DNA of 64,000 bases from an uncultured Rubritalea sp. (GTDB taxonomy: Bacteria; Verrucomicrobiota; Verrucomicrobiia; Verrucomicrobiales; Akkermansiaceae): the NCBI GenBank assembly GCA_937923145.1, contig CALAJT010000016.1, forward strand, positions 20,489 through 84,488, written 5' to 3'. A program made the position numbers and the translations under genes. A model generated the notes under the pieces. The model had not been told where the DNA came from. It saw nothing but the letters and a program-made list of their open reading frames with translations, and did no database searches. Each line of letters opens with the position of its first letter. Within the stretch, counting starts at the first letter, position 1. Below, one piece after another: positions 22,357 to 32,075 of this stretch.

Positions 22357-22611
22357 ATGAGGACGACAATCACAATTGACGATGATCTTTTTGATAAGGC
22401 AGCCGGAGCGGTAGGAGATAAGAATGTTTCTAGTATTGTGACTAAGGCACTAGAGCTCTTAGTGGCTGCAGACAGTAAGAAGAGAATTCTCAGATTATCA
22501 GGCGCTATGCCAGATTTCGCAGTGCCTAATAGAGGCGCTAAAAATATAGATTATCGGGATCATTTAGATTCTGGTGACACGCCTATGGTTGCTGAAGATT
22601 CACCAGAGTAA
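22357..22611 (+). CDS. VapB-like antitoxin
   Basis: MRTTITIDDDLFDKAAGAVGDKNVSSIVTKALELLV ribbon-helix-helix-like; directly upstream of a PIN gene. Confidence 0.85.
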   Translation: MRTTITIDDDLFDKAAGAVGDKNVSSIVTKALELLVAADSKKRILRLSGAMPDFAVPNRGAKNIDYRDHLDSGDTPMVAEDSPE

Positions 22612-22623
22612 GTTAATTTCATT

Positions 22624-22998
22624 ATGGATGCTGTTCTGGCTGATACTAATATCTGGTGTAAATATTTTCGCTATGGAAATCCCCTGCTATCTCAGTTGAT
22701 AGAGAATGATTTTTTGGCAGTTCATCCGATTGTGATTGGTGAATTAGCAGTTGGGAATCTGAAGGCTCGAGATCAGACGATTTATGATTTACAAGCATTT
22801 CCAATGGTAAAGGTAGCTAGTAACGAGGAAACTCATTTTCTACTCAGTAAGCATGAACTCTGGGGTAAAGGGATTCAATGGAACGATCTTCTTATCTTGG
22901 CTTCAGTCATTGCCTCGCCTGGAAAATTACTTTGGACTCAGGATCGGAGGTTGGCTGAGATTGCGAAGAGTTTTTCAGTTAGCTATGATCCTGTTTAG
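22624..22998 (+). CDS. VapC-like PIN-domain ribonuclease toxin
   Basis: MDAVLADTNIWCKYFR, HPIVIGELAVGNL, GIQWNDLLILASVIASPGKLLWTQDRRL PIN acidic residues. Confidence 0.88.
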   Translation: MDAVLADTNIWCKYFRYGNPLLSQLIENDFLAVHPIVIGELAVGNLKARDQTIYDLQAFPMVKVASNEETHFLLSKHELWGKGIQWNDLLILASVIASPGKLLWTQDRRLAEIAKSFSVSYDPV

Positions 22999-23065
22999 AT
23001 TCTTACACGAGAATTTCACCAATATTGCCAAATACAGATTCACCTGATAACTACAGTCTTAGTAT

Positions 23066-24529
23066 ATGAAGCTTCTTTTTTACCTGCTCTTCTCGGTTTT
23101 AATCAGCCCTCTAATCTCAGCACACACGTTTGAGATTACTTATGCTGTGCCTAATGAGAAGCCAGTCTATAAGACTCGTGTTTATATAGCAATGAGTGAG
23201 GGCTTTCGCTCACCTCGATCACGAATAGGTGACTGGTCTAACTTGCCGATTCTCTATGCCGTAGATGATACGGATCTCGACGGTAAAGTGACTATCAATG
23301 CGAAGACTTTAGGCACTACGCCGATGACTGATTTAGAGGGCATATTAAAGGTGCAAGCTATCGTGAGGATAGCTCCTGACTGGATGTTACCAGGCGATGG
23401 TGAAGGTGATTTATATAGTGATGCTCAGAAAGTGGAATTCGTGAAGGGTGAAGACGTAGAGTTAAAATTTGATGCTAATATAGTAGTTAACGCTCCTGTT
23501 TTTCGTAATGAGGGACCTGTGCAGGACCATTATTTTCGGAGTGATAAGCTGAGTGAATTTCATAAGAGAGATTACAATATGCGCTATTCTGTAATCTTGC
23601 CTGAGGGCTGGGATAAAAGTAAAAAATACCCAGTGATCATCTATGTTACTGGCTTCAGTGCGGTGCATCAAAAATCTACTAGGCGGATACAGCGTCAATT
23701 TGGAAAAAAGGGTAAACAGGCTATCATCGTAATAGCAGATGCCAATTGTCGCTGGGGACATTCTGTTTTCGCTAACTCCTCAGTGAATGGCCCGTGGGGC
23801 GATGCTCTGACTTACGAGCTACTTCCGCACATTGATAAAACTTACGGGGGGGCAGGTGCCGAGCATCGATATATCACGGGAGTTTCCTCTGGCGGATGGA
23901 GCGCTGCGTGGGCGATAGTAGCCTACCCCGAAGCCTATGCTGAGGCTTGGCCAGTCTCTCCTGACCCAGTAGATTTCGAGGCGTTTCAGGAGTTAAATTT
24001 AATAGATACTGAAGAGGATAATTTATTTATAACCACACAGCAGGAAGAGAAAGTAGCACGGTATATCAGCCTTCCATCGATGGGCTGGACATTTGAAAAT
24101 ATGGCGAACTTTGAAAATGTACTGGGTTACGGTGGTCAGTTGCTTTCCTTCGCAGCAGTATTTTCGCCTAAAATGAATGCTGATGGTAACCCTGATGCTT
24201 GGTATGATGTTTCGACTGGAAAAATAGACATGAAGGTGACTGATGCATGGAAACCCTATGATATCGCACAGAAGCTAGAAGAAAACTGGTCTAAGCTAGA
24301 GCCTAAGCTAAAGGGTAAGATACATTTTGCAGTTCATGAAACTGACATATTTCACCTAGACCACTCCATGCGCCTGTTAGAGAAAAAATGTCAGAAGCTC
24401 GGATCTGACGCTACTTTTACCTACTTCAAGGGCATAGGTCATCATATGACCCATAATCATGCGGAGAAGATAATGGATTCTATATTGAAGCGCTGGAATG
24501 AAAGAATAGAGGAAAACTCTGCAAATTAA
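23066..24529 (+). CDS. secreted putative esterase (alpha/beta hydrolase fold)
   Basis: Signal peptide; YNMRYSVILPEGWDKSKKYPVIIYVTGF, YITGVSSGGWSAAWAI nucleophile elbow, GIGHHMTH. Confidence 0.75.
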   Translation: MKLLFYLLFSVLISPLISAHTFEITYAVPNEKPVYKTRVYIAMSEGFRSPRSRIGDWSNLPILYAVDDTDLDGKVTINAKTLGTTPMTDLEGILKVQAIVRIAPDWMLPGDGEGDLYSDAQKVEFVKGEDVELKFDANIVVNAPVFRNEGPVQDHYFRSDKLSEFHKRDYNMRYSVILPEGWDKSKKYPVIIYVTGFSAVHQKSTRRIQRQFGKKGKQAIIVIADANCRWGHSVFANSSVNGPWGDALTYELLPHIDKTYGGAGAEHRYITGVSSGGWSAAWAIVAYPEAYAEAWPVSPDPVDFEAFQELNLIDTEEDNLFITTQQEEKVARYISLPSMGWTFENMANFENVLGYGGQLLSFAAVFSPKMNADGNPDAWYDVSTGKIDMKVTDAWKPYDIAQKLEENWSKLEPKLKGKIHFAVHETDIFHLDHSMRLLEKKCQKLGSDATFTYFKGIGHHMTHNHAEKIMDSILKRWNERIEENSAN

Positions 24530-24534
24530 TATCT

Positions 24535-25122
24535 ATGAACTATCTATCCCACCTAGCACTCGCTCCGAATACAGATGCTGCTCGTATCGGAAATCTACTC
24601 GGAGATTTCGTCAAGGGCACAGAGATTTCGCTCAGACAGCTATACCCTGAGGAGCTTGTAGATGGTATCATGCTGCATCGGGCTATTGATAAGTTTACCG
24701 ATAAGCAGCCTGCCTTTATTGCGTCTAGGAAACTGCTAGCCCCTGAGCGACGTCGTTATGCAGGGGTCGTAGTAGATCTGATCTATGATCATTTTCTCTC
24801 GGTGCACTGGGATGATCTCTATGATCAGCCACTCGATAATTTTATTGAAGAAATATATACCACTATCGATGAGAAAAAAGAATGGCAGTTAGGCACATTA
24901 AAAGAAGCCTTTCCCTACATGAAGTCGCAGAACTGGCTAGGCTGCTATGGGACGCTAGAGGGTATGAACATGACATTTCGTCGAGTCTCTAGCAGGAGTA
25001 GATTCACCACTCTAATTGCAGACACGCATCTCGACCTCGAAAAACATTACAATGAATTTGAAGTTCACTTTCATGAGATATATCATGATCTACGTAAATT
25101 TGTGGCAGAGCACAGTCCTTAG
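24535..25122 (+). CDS. ACP phosphodiesterase (AcpH-like)
   Basis: MNYLSHLALAPNTDAARIGNLLGDFVKG, LHRAIDKFTDKQPAF, VVDLIYDHFLSVHWDD. Confidence 0.9.
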   Translation: MNYLSHLALAPNTDAARIGNLLGDFVKGTEISLRQLYPEELVDGIMLHRAIDKFTDKQPAFIASRKLLAPERRRYAGVVVDLIYDHFLSVHWDDLYDQPLDNFIEEIYTTIDEKKEWQLGTLKEAFPYMKSQNWLGCYGTLEGMNMTFRRVSSRSRFTTLIADTHLDLEKHYNEFEVHFHEIYHDLRKFVAEHSP

Positions 25123-25131
25123 TGACAGGAG

Positions 25132-25461
25132 TTACTCCTCACCCAGTCCTCTCAAATACTCGTAACTGTAAATACCCGTCCCATGTCCATCTGCCCATTT
25201 GAGTGCTATGGCATAGCCCCCTATATTTTCTATATTTATAAGGTTAAAACTATTCTCTTTATAGAAAACTGGGGGTCTGACCACTAGTCCTGTCACATCT
25301 GGCTCACCTTGGCATGTGGCGCATGGGCAGGCTTTCCGGACTGTTTCTAGCTTGAGATAATTTTCCACTCCGTCCTCCCAGGAGATCGCTAGTTCATCCG
25401 TAAAAGTGGCAATGCTTGAGATACTGAGTTTCTGGTTGCTCATGGCTCGGGTATAGATCAC
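25132..25461 (-). CDS. DUF971 family protein
   Basis: LAISWEDGVENYLKLETVRKACPCATCQGEP and GGYAIALKWADGHGTGIYSYEYLRGL. Confidence 0.88.
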   Translation of the reverse strand: MIYTRAMSNQKLSISSIATFTDELAISWEDGVENYLKLETVRKACPCATCQGEPDVTGLVVRPPVFYKENSFNLINIENIGGYAIALKWADGHGTGIYSYEYLRGLGEE

Positions 25462-25690
25462 TTTGATAGATTTTCAATCCTTCAGATCACCATAGATTCC
25501 TATAACTCTAGACCGTAATGTATAAAAATTTGCATTTTATCACTTTTGTATGAATATTCTTTGTGTAACATAAGTCTTATGTGGGATGAGACGATAATTT
25601 ACCGCTTAATGGCAAAAGAAATGTTAGAAAACAAACACTTGCCAAACCTCTCAAAAAGAATACGCTAAGCATTATTAACTATTAACCAAA

Positions 25691-25954
25691 ATGAACAATA
25701 TGAAAAGAACAATACTATCAATCACAGCAGCTGTTTCAGCGCTTACATTCTCTAACTGTGCAAATCCTTACGGACCTGGAGCAAACAATGCACAGCGTAA
25801 TACTGCTACAGGAGCAATCGGCGGAGCTCTCCTCGGCGGAGTCATCGGTCACCAGTCAGGCAGAGGTCTAGAAGGTGCAGCAATAGGTGCAGCAGTTGGC
25901 GGCGTAGGTGGAAACCAAGTAGGCAAGAGACAAGACGCTCAAAGAGGATACTAG
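25691..25954 (+). CDS. glycine-zipper lipoprotein
   Basis: Lipobox-like TFSNC; GAIGGALLGGVIGHQSGRGLEGAAIGAAVGGVGGNQVG. Confidence 0.8.
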   Translation: MNNMKRTILSITAAVSALTFSNCANPYGPGANNAQRNTATGAIGGALLGGVIGHQSGRGLEGAAIGAAVGGVGGNQVGKRQDAQRGY

Positions 25955-26031
25955 GACAGCCTCACATATATTGCGGATAGTTGACACGAAACAGCTTTCA
26001 CATTCAATCACTTTACATTTGTAAAAATGTC

Positions 26032-26067
26032 AGAGACTCTGTGATCTTCACAGAGTCTCTTTTTTTC
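26032..26067 (+). terminator. rho-independent terminator
   Basis: AGAGACTCTGTGA-TCT-TCACAGAGTCTCT perfect hairpin plus T tract. Confidence 0.93.
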
Positions 26068-26089
26068 AATTTTAGTTCTTAACTTATCT

Positions 26090-26737
26090 ATGCACATCAT
26101 TTTCGATCTCGACGGCACCCTTATCAACTCGCTCCCTGGAATAGCAAACTCGCTCAATACAGGTCTAACAGAGCATGGGCATCCGACACACTCTATAGAG
26201 GTAATCAGAGAATTTATAGGTGATGGTTCTTGGATGCTTTGCCGCAGAGCTATTCCAGATGCTGAGGAAGACATCGTTGATGAACTCAACACCAGCTTTG
26301 TAAAAAACTACTCTAATCTCTGGCTCGAAGGGACTACGCTCTATGACGACATACTAGATCTCCTAACTACTATTCCTGAAAAACATCACCTCAGTATCCT
26401 TTCTAACAAGCCTCATGCTTTTACGACTGAAATAGCCAGTAAGATTTTTCCAGAAAATACATTTCATATCGTTCTGGGTCAGCGAGAAGGTATTGCTAAG
26501 AAACCTGATCCTAAGGGCATCCATGAAATTATTGAGAACTCAGGACATAGTGACAGACGTGCTATACTTATAGGAGATTCCACTGTCGATATCCAGACTT
26601 CTAAAAACGCTGAGGTAGGCTCTATAGCTGTGACATGGGGGTTTGAAGATGCTGATGATCTTCTGTCTCTCTCCCCTGATCATATCGTAAATTCAGTTTC
26701 AGAACTACAGGATTTGCTTCTGAAAATATCACTCTAA
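26090..26737 (+). CDS. HAD-family hydrolase (phosphoglycolate phosphatase-like)
   Basis: IIFDLDGTLINSLPGI, LSILSNKP, KPDPKGIHEII, ILIGDSTVDIQTSKNAEVGSIAVTWGF. Confidence 0.93.
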   Translation: MHIIFDLDGTLINSLPGIANSLNTGLTEHGHPTHSIEVIREFIGDGSWMLCRRAIPDAEEDIVDELNTSFVKNYSNLWLEGTTLYDDILDLLTTIPEKHHLSILSNKPHAFTTEIASKIFPENTFHIVLGQREGIAKKPDPKGIHEIIENSGHSDRRAILIGDSTVDIQTSKNAEVGSIAVTWGFEDADDLLSLSPDHIVNSVSELQDLLLKISL

Positions 26738-26743
26738 ATTTAC

Positions 26744-28504
26744 ATGTACAAATCCACTGCTACTGATACTGATAAGATGCCAAAAGGCATCCCCTATATT
26801 ATTGGAAACGAAGTTGCAGAGCGATTTTCTTTCTATGGGATGAAGACCATCCTTGCTGTATTCATAGCAAACTATCTTCACCTCATGGGAGAGACAGCAG
26901 GCTCTCCTATTGGCGAAGCTCAGGCTAAGGTCTACGTACATAATTTTAATTTTTGGGCATATTTCACTCCAATATTAGGTGCTCTATTTGCTGACTTTTT
27001 CTTTGGCAAGTACCGCGTCATTATGTGGCTAAGTGTTGTCTACTGTCTAGGTCACGGGGTTTTGGCTCTTATGGGCATCACTGGTGACTCTAAGACGTGG
27101 ATGATAGCTGGTCTGGCACTCATCACGTTAGGAGCTGGTGGCATTAAGCCTTGTGTCTCTGCACACGTGGGAGATCAGTTTGGTAGAAATAATCAGCATT
27201 TACTCACTCAAATATTCAATTGGTTTTACTTCTCTATCAATCTGGGAGCTCTTCTATCCACGCTAGCCACTCCACTATTACTTAAATACTACGGTCCACA
27301 CATCGCCTTCGGCATCCCTGGGATACTAATGGCTCTGGCTACTATCGTATTCTGGATGGGTAGAAATAAATATGTGCATATTCCTGCCCAAGGCCACAAA
27401 CTATTCGATGAACTAGCAAAGCCTGGCGTGCTCATGCGTATTCTAAAGCTATGCTGTTTGTTCCTCTTCGTAGCTGTTTTCTGGGCACTCTTTGACCAAT
27501 CTGGGACTTCATGGGTATTCCAAGCTGAGGATATGAATACTAATTTACTAGGAATCGAGATACTGCCTAGTCAACTCCAGGCATTTAACCCGATCATGGT
27601 CCTGACACTGATCCCTATTTTCACCTTCCTCATTTATCCTGCGGTCGACAAAGTATTCACTCTTAGCCCTCTGCGTAAAGTTAGTATCGGACTCTTCATC
27701 ATGGTGTCTAGTTTCGCCCTCATTACTCTGATTCAGACTTGGATCGATGCTGGCGAGTCACCTAGTATTGTATGGCAAATTCTAGCCTATATTCTACTCA
27801 CATCCTCAGAGGTCATGGTCTCCATCGTATGTCTAGAGTTCGCCTACACTCAGGCTCCAAAGTCGCTCAAGTCTATATTAATGTCCGTCTTCCTACTCGC
27901 TGTAGCTTTCGGAAATATCTTCGCATCTGCTATAAATAGCTACATTCAGATAGACTCACCTCTCACTGAGGCTGCTGAAGAGATCATATTCGATGGCGAA
28001 GAAATCTTCATCGGTGCTGCGAACACTCTAAAGCTATCGATAGATAACAGCTCTGTTTTACCTAGCTTAGAGGACGGAAATATGCTGATTGGAAACCTAT
28101 CGGACAGTTACGGAAATCCTATTTACTACGAGATCCTTAATAGCAAAACTGCCAGACTCCGCAGTGATGGATCTGACCAGAAAGCACGCACTCTCCATGA
28201 CATAGGTGTGATGATTAATCTCAACGACACCCCTGATCCTAGTGATTCTAAAACATGGTTAGACAAGCGTAAGGAGAAGCTCGGCATCGCCATTCAAGCG
28301 AGTGAGTTTGAACTAATTACTACAGAGAAATTTATAGGTGGTTCTAGCGGCATGACGACGATGGAAGGCGCATCCTACTTCCGCTTCTTCACTTACATCA
28401 TGCTCGGAACAGCGATCTTATTCATCCCATTCACACTCATTTACACTTATAATGTATATGAAGATGATACAGAAGTTGAAGGAATAGTAGAGACACAAAA
28501 ATAA
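26744..28504 (+). CDS. peptide MFS transporter (POT family)
   Basis: ERFSFYGMKTILAVFI, LGAGGIKPCVSAHVGDQFG, FNWFYFSINLGALLS; insertion before last TM segment. Confidence 0.92.
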   Translation: MYKSTATDTDKMPKGIPYIIGNEVAERFSFYGMKTILAVFIANYLHLMGETAGSPIGEAQAKVYVHNFNFWAYFTPILGALFADFFFGKYRVIMWLSVVYCLGHGVLALMGITGDSKTWMIAGLALITLGAGGIKPCVSAHVGDQFGRNNQHLLTQIFNWFYFSINLGALLSTLATPLLLKYYGPHIAFGIPGILMALATIVFWMGRNKYVHIPAQGHKLFDELAKPGVLMRILKLCCLFLFVAVFWALFDQSGTSWVFQAEDMNTNLLGIEILPSQLQAFNPIMVLTLIPIFTFLIYPAVDKVFTLSPLRKVSIGLFIMVSSFALITLIQTWIDAGESPSIVWQILAYILLTSSEVMVSIVCLEFAYTQAPKSLKSILMSVFLLAVAFGNIFASAINSYIQIDSPLTEAAEEIIFDGEEIFIGAANTLKLSIDNSSVLPSLEDGNMLIGNLSDSYGNPIYYEILNSKTARLRSDGSDQKARTLHDIGVMINLNDTPDPSDSKTWLDKRKEKLGIAIQASEFELITTEKFIGGSSGMTTMEGASYFRFFTYIMLGTAILFIPFTLIYTYNVYEDDTEVEGIVETQK

Positions 28505-29253
28505 TGTTAGAAGATGATTTCAATGATGTTCTAGGTAAAGCCATTCGTCGATTAGGTATCTCTAGTTCTGATCTAGAAATCTCTGAGAGAAGCCTGAGTA
28601 AGCTACTAGCTGGAGAAATGAATGAGGATTTCATTAAGAAAACAGCTCCCCTGTTAAATTTAAATGCAGAGAAATTAATTCAGCTAAAAAACTACTCCCC
28701 TGCTGTCACAGCGCCTGATTTCCTTCATACATATGTCTCACCATATGGTCATTTAGGAGTAAATGCCTTCGTAGTGGAAACTTCAAGTTACCTGCTCATC
28801 TTTGATACTGGCACAGATTCAGAGGATCTTCTAAAATGGATATCGGAGCGTTCTGAAAAGACAGCACTACTCTATATCACACACGATCACGCTGACCATA
28901 CCGCAGGAGTTCATGAGTTTAAAAAGCGAGAAATCACTGTGATCTACCCTGAAAACGCTACTGACCAAGTCTATGATAATTTCTTCTTCAAATGTCTGGA
29001 TGTAGCAGGTCACTGCTCACCCGCTACTGCCTATCTGCTAGAGTCATCAACTCTGGAATCTCCCCTCTGCATAGTCGGTGATGCTGTATTTGCCGGTTCA
29101 ATAGGCGGCTGTAAAAGCACTCATGCTTATTCTATAGCGATCCCTAACATAAAAGAAAATCTTCTCACTCTTCCTCTAGATACAATCCTCTGCTCAGGAC
29201 ACGGTCCACTGACTACTGTAGGACAAGAGCTTGAGAATAATCCCTTTTTCTAA
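28504..29253 (+). CDS. MBL-fold metallohydrolase with N-terminal HTH-like segment
   Basis: THDHADHTAG zinc motif, GHCSPATAYLLE, GDAVFAGSIGG, CSGHGPLTTV; start overlaps transporter stop (TAATG). Confidence 0.85.
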   Translation: MLEDDFNDVLGKAIRRLGISSSDLEISERSLSKLLAGEMNEDFIKKTAPLLNLNAEKLIQLKNYSPAVTAPDFLHTYVSPYGHLGVNAFVVETSSYLLIFDTGTDSEDLLKWISERSEKTALLYITHDHADHTAGVHEFKKREITVIYPENATDQVYDNFFFKCLDVAGHCSPATAYLLESSTLESPLCIVGDAVFAGSIGGCKSTHAYSIAIPNIKENLLTLPLDTILCSGHGPLTTVGQELENNPFF

Positions 29254-29503
29254 AGCTCGGAAGTATTTAGCGCAAACTTAATTCCGACTAACTTGGTGAT
29301 AGCTACAGCCTACGCAGAGGTGGTCATTGAAGGCCTGAGACTTTTTTACCTAACCGGTCTAAAAATAGTATCAGTCTTGCTCCCTCTGGTGCAGCCATTG
29401 CATAAATTTCTTTTCTTAAGACATCACGTATCACCAATTAATCCAATAATTAGAAATAGTTTCAATATCACTCGCACACTAGATCTATAGATCTAAATTG
29501 GAC

Positions 29504-29535
29504 ATAAAAAAAGCCCTTCGCAATGAAGGGCTTCA
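29504..29535 (-). terminator. terminator downstream of tRNA-Leu
   Basis: GAAGCCCTTCATTGCGAAGGGCTTTTTTT on minus strand. Confidence 0.85.
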
Positions 29536-29547
29536 AGAAGAGAAAAG

Positions 29548-29629
29548 TACCGAGAACAGGAATCGAACCTGCACGTCCTAAGACACCTGAACCTAAATCA
29601 GGCGCGTCTACCAATTCCGCCATCTCGGC
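29548..29629 (-). tRNA. tRNA-Leu (anticodon TAG)
   Basis: GCCGAGATGGCGGAATTGGTAGACGCGCCTGATTTAGGTTCAGGTGTCTTAGGACGTGCAGGTTCGATTCCTGTTCTCGGTA; cloverleaf with long variable arm. Confidence 0.96.
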
Positions 29630-29734
29630 TTTCGCTTCTGGACGGAAAACTAACTATTTTTTCTCCGGATGCAATACTTAATGTTACTTTTTCACCATTT
29701 TTTTAAAGTTTTTTGCTTTTTCTAGACTGATAAA

Positions 29735-30490
29735 GTGTCTAGCCTTACCTCTACAATCTATATCACACTTACTATGCCTAGAATCACTATTTCCGAACCA
29801 GGAAAAACACCCCAACCGTATCGACTTAAAACTGACCGACAGAGCACTAAAATCGGCAGAGGCAGTGACAACGACATCATCCTAGAATCAGGCTCTGCAT
29901 CTACTTATCACTGTGAAATGATACGAGTAGACGGTGGCTTTATACTAGAGGACAATGACTCTACAAACGGCATCTTAATCGATGACACTCGCTTCAAGAT
30001 AATAGATCTAGTCGATGGCATGACTGTCAGTATTGGTGAAGATATTGAGTATAATTTTGAACTCAGTGAGGAAGAGCTAGAAATTCTAGAAGAAGAGGAG
30101 TTTGAGCCTAAACAGCGAGCAGCATTCCCTAAGGCTAAGAGCCAGCCTGAGCCTAGACAGAAAAAGAAAGCTGTATCTCTACATGATGACGAAGAAGATG
30201 ACGAAAAAGAGGAAGAGGAAGAGTATGAAGAAGTAATTGTCCGCCGAAAAGTTAAGAAACAGAAGGAATTAACTATAGTCGAGGACGAAGAAGAGGAGGA
30301 ACAAGAAGTAATCAAGCCTCAGTTACGTTCAGATCCCGCAAAGTCTGCTCCATTAGCACCTGCTAAATCAGGCGGGATATTTACTATACTAATCTTCGCT
30401 ATTCTCGCAGTGGCATGCCTATTAGGTGGAATGATCGTTAGACATTACCAAGATCATAAAACATTACTCTTTGAAAAGCACTTTAAGTAG
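29735..30490 (+). CDS. FHA-domain protein with acidic linker and C-terminal TM
   Basis: TKIGRGSDNDIILESGSASTYHCEM...LEDNDSTNGILID; Glu/Asp-rich linker; GGIFTILIFAILAVACLLGGMIV. Start likely the internal ATG at 29774. Confidence 0.88.
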   Translation: MSSLTSTIYITLTMPRITISEPGKTPQPYRLKTDRQSTKIGRGSDNDIILESGSASTYHCEMIRVDGGFILEDNDSTNGILIDDTRFKIIDLVDGMTVSIGEDIEYNFELSEEELEILEEEEFEPKQRAAFPKAKSQPEPRQKKKAVSLHDDEEDDEKEEEEEYEEVIVRRKVKKQKELTIVEDEEEEEQEVIKPQLRSDPAKSAPLAPAKSGGIFTILIFAILAVACLLGGMIVRHYQDHKTLLFEKHFK

Positions 30491-30580
30491 TAGGCTCATC
30501 ATTTAGATTTCATTAAATCTACTCAGCGATCACTAGGCAATTAGTAGACGCTTAATTTTTTAGGGATACCAGCTCTAGAG

Positions 30581-31474
30581 CTACTCACCCATCCTATCAC
30601 CCATCCTATCACCCATCAGAGCGTAGAGCTCTTGCTGCTGGGAAGAATGCTCTAACAGATCTTCTGCGAGTTTTACTTTTCCAGGCTGAAAAATAGTGAT
30701 CGTAGATGATCCTCCAAATGCGAAGTAACCTTTCTCAGCACCCTTCTCGACTTGCTCACCAGCTTTGTAAGTCTGGTGTATAGAGCCGACACATGTCGCT
30801 CCTATTTCCATAATCAGTACATCCCCATGATCTGAAGTTTCTAACACTGTTCGAGTGCGTTTGTTCTGCCACATGTAGGAAAGATTCTGCCTGAGCGCAA
30901 TCGGCGACACAGAGAATAGAGGACCATTGATCATCTTAGTATCTCCAGCCTTCCCTGCTGCTGGGAAATGGTATCGATGATAGTCTACTGGACATAGTCT
31001 AGAAAGGACTAGTGAGCCACCCTTGAACTTCTCATAGAGTTCATTATTAGCTATTAGTTTTTTAAGATCCCACTTCTGGCCCTTAATAAATACACCCTCT
31101 ACATCCTCCGCATTTTCAAATCCTAGGTGTCTTCCATCCGCAGGGAACACGATAGCGGCATCATGGATAGGACGAGCTTCTGGCTTCAGCTTACGGTAGA
31201 AAAATTCGTTGAATGTCTTGTAACTGTCTGCTGAATCTATGAAGTCAGATTCCTTCATTCCATAGTCATCTATAAATGGACCAACCTTTTTTTTCGTATC
31301 TGGGTTATCCATTCTACGACCATACCATTTAGAGAAAAACGGACGCTTCACGAAGCTGAATAGAGCTAATTTACCCAGAGGATTACCATACGCCCACTTG
31401 AGAAACCCTTCTCCGTAAACTTGCTCAGTTTCTATCTTTCCAGTATTGCGATTGTAGTAAGTGATTGGTTCCAT
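30581..31474 (-). CDS. psd: phosphatidylserine decarboxylase
   Basis: FNEFFYRKLKPEARPI, FPADGRHLGF, CPVDYHRYHFPAAG, FGGSSTITIF pyruvoyl (GSST) cleavage site. Confidence 0.94.
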   Translation of the reverse strand: MEPITYYNRNTGKIETEQVYGEGFLKWAYGNPLGKLALFSFVKRPFFSKWYGRRMDNPDTKKKVGPFIDDYGMKESDFIDSADSYKTFNEFFYRKLKPEARPIHDAAIVFPADGRHLGFENAEDVEGVFIKGQKWDLKKLIANNELYEKFKGGSLVLSRLCPVDYHRYHFPAAGKAGDTKMINGPLFSVSPIALRQNLSYMWQNKRTRTVLETSDHGDVLIMEIGATCVGSIHQTYKAGEQVEKGAEKGYFAFGGSSTITIFQPGKVKLAEDLLEHSSQQQELYALMGDRMGDRMGE

Positions 31475-31520
31475 CGAGTCAGTGAATTATGAGATTTAGT
31501 AAATGTGTGAATAAGTTTCT

Positions 31521-31958
31521 CTAAGTGCAAGTGGGGCAGGTGCCGAAAAACTCTAGCTCGTGATAGAGGCTAGTGTAGCCTGTGTTGGTAGCTATTTCCT
31601 TTTCGAGCTGATGCACTGGGCAAGGAGCATTAATCGGCTGAATGTCGCCGCAGTCGGTGCAGATTAGGAAGTCTTGATGACGCCCTGGAATGAGTAGTGT
31701 GAAATAAGCAGCTCGCTCATGTAAACCAAGTCGCCTCACTACGCCTTTATTAGAGAGCTTCTGTAGCAGGCGAAAAACCGTTGCGCGGTCACATAGCTCA
31801 GTGAGATTCTTATGATCTGAAAGATCCGCCAGCGTCATCGGAGAGTCGCTCGTGATAAGTGTCTCTATGAGCATACTAAGAGCCTTCGTCCGTCTTAGCC
31901 CGGCGTCTTTACACTGTTCTAAGGTAACTTCTAGCTGATCTTTTTGCATCTCCTTCAT
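31521..31958 (-). CDS. Fur-family transcriptional regulator
   Basis: AGLRRTKALSMLIETL, ELCDRATVFRLLQKLSNKGVVRRL, HHQDFLICTDCGDIQPI-like metal sites, CPTC. Confidence 0.88.
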   Translation of the reverse strand: MKEMQKDQLEVTLEQCKDAGLRRTKALSMLIETLITSDSPMTLADLSDHKNLTELCDRATVFRLLQKLSNKGVVRRLGLHERAAYFTLLIPGRHQDFLICTDCGDIQPINAPCPVHQLEKEIATNTGYTSLYHELEFFGTCPTCT

Positions 31959-32075
31959 TTTTTAAAACAGTAAGAGGGAAAGGATGATGGTGAAAGGAAA
32001 AAGGAGAAAGTTTGGTCAGATAATCTTGGGATTATTAATGACATATCCTGCTTAGGTTTATATGAATTAATAACA

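Noticed and set aside
29293-29490. 65-aa ORF upstream of tRNA-Leu
   Set aside because: No RBS, motif or conservation evidence visible.
29908-30315. Ser-rich antisense ORF opposite the FHA gene
   Set aside because: Mirror image of the acidic GAA/GAG-rich coding tract.
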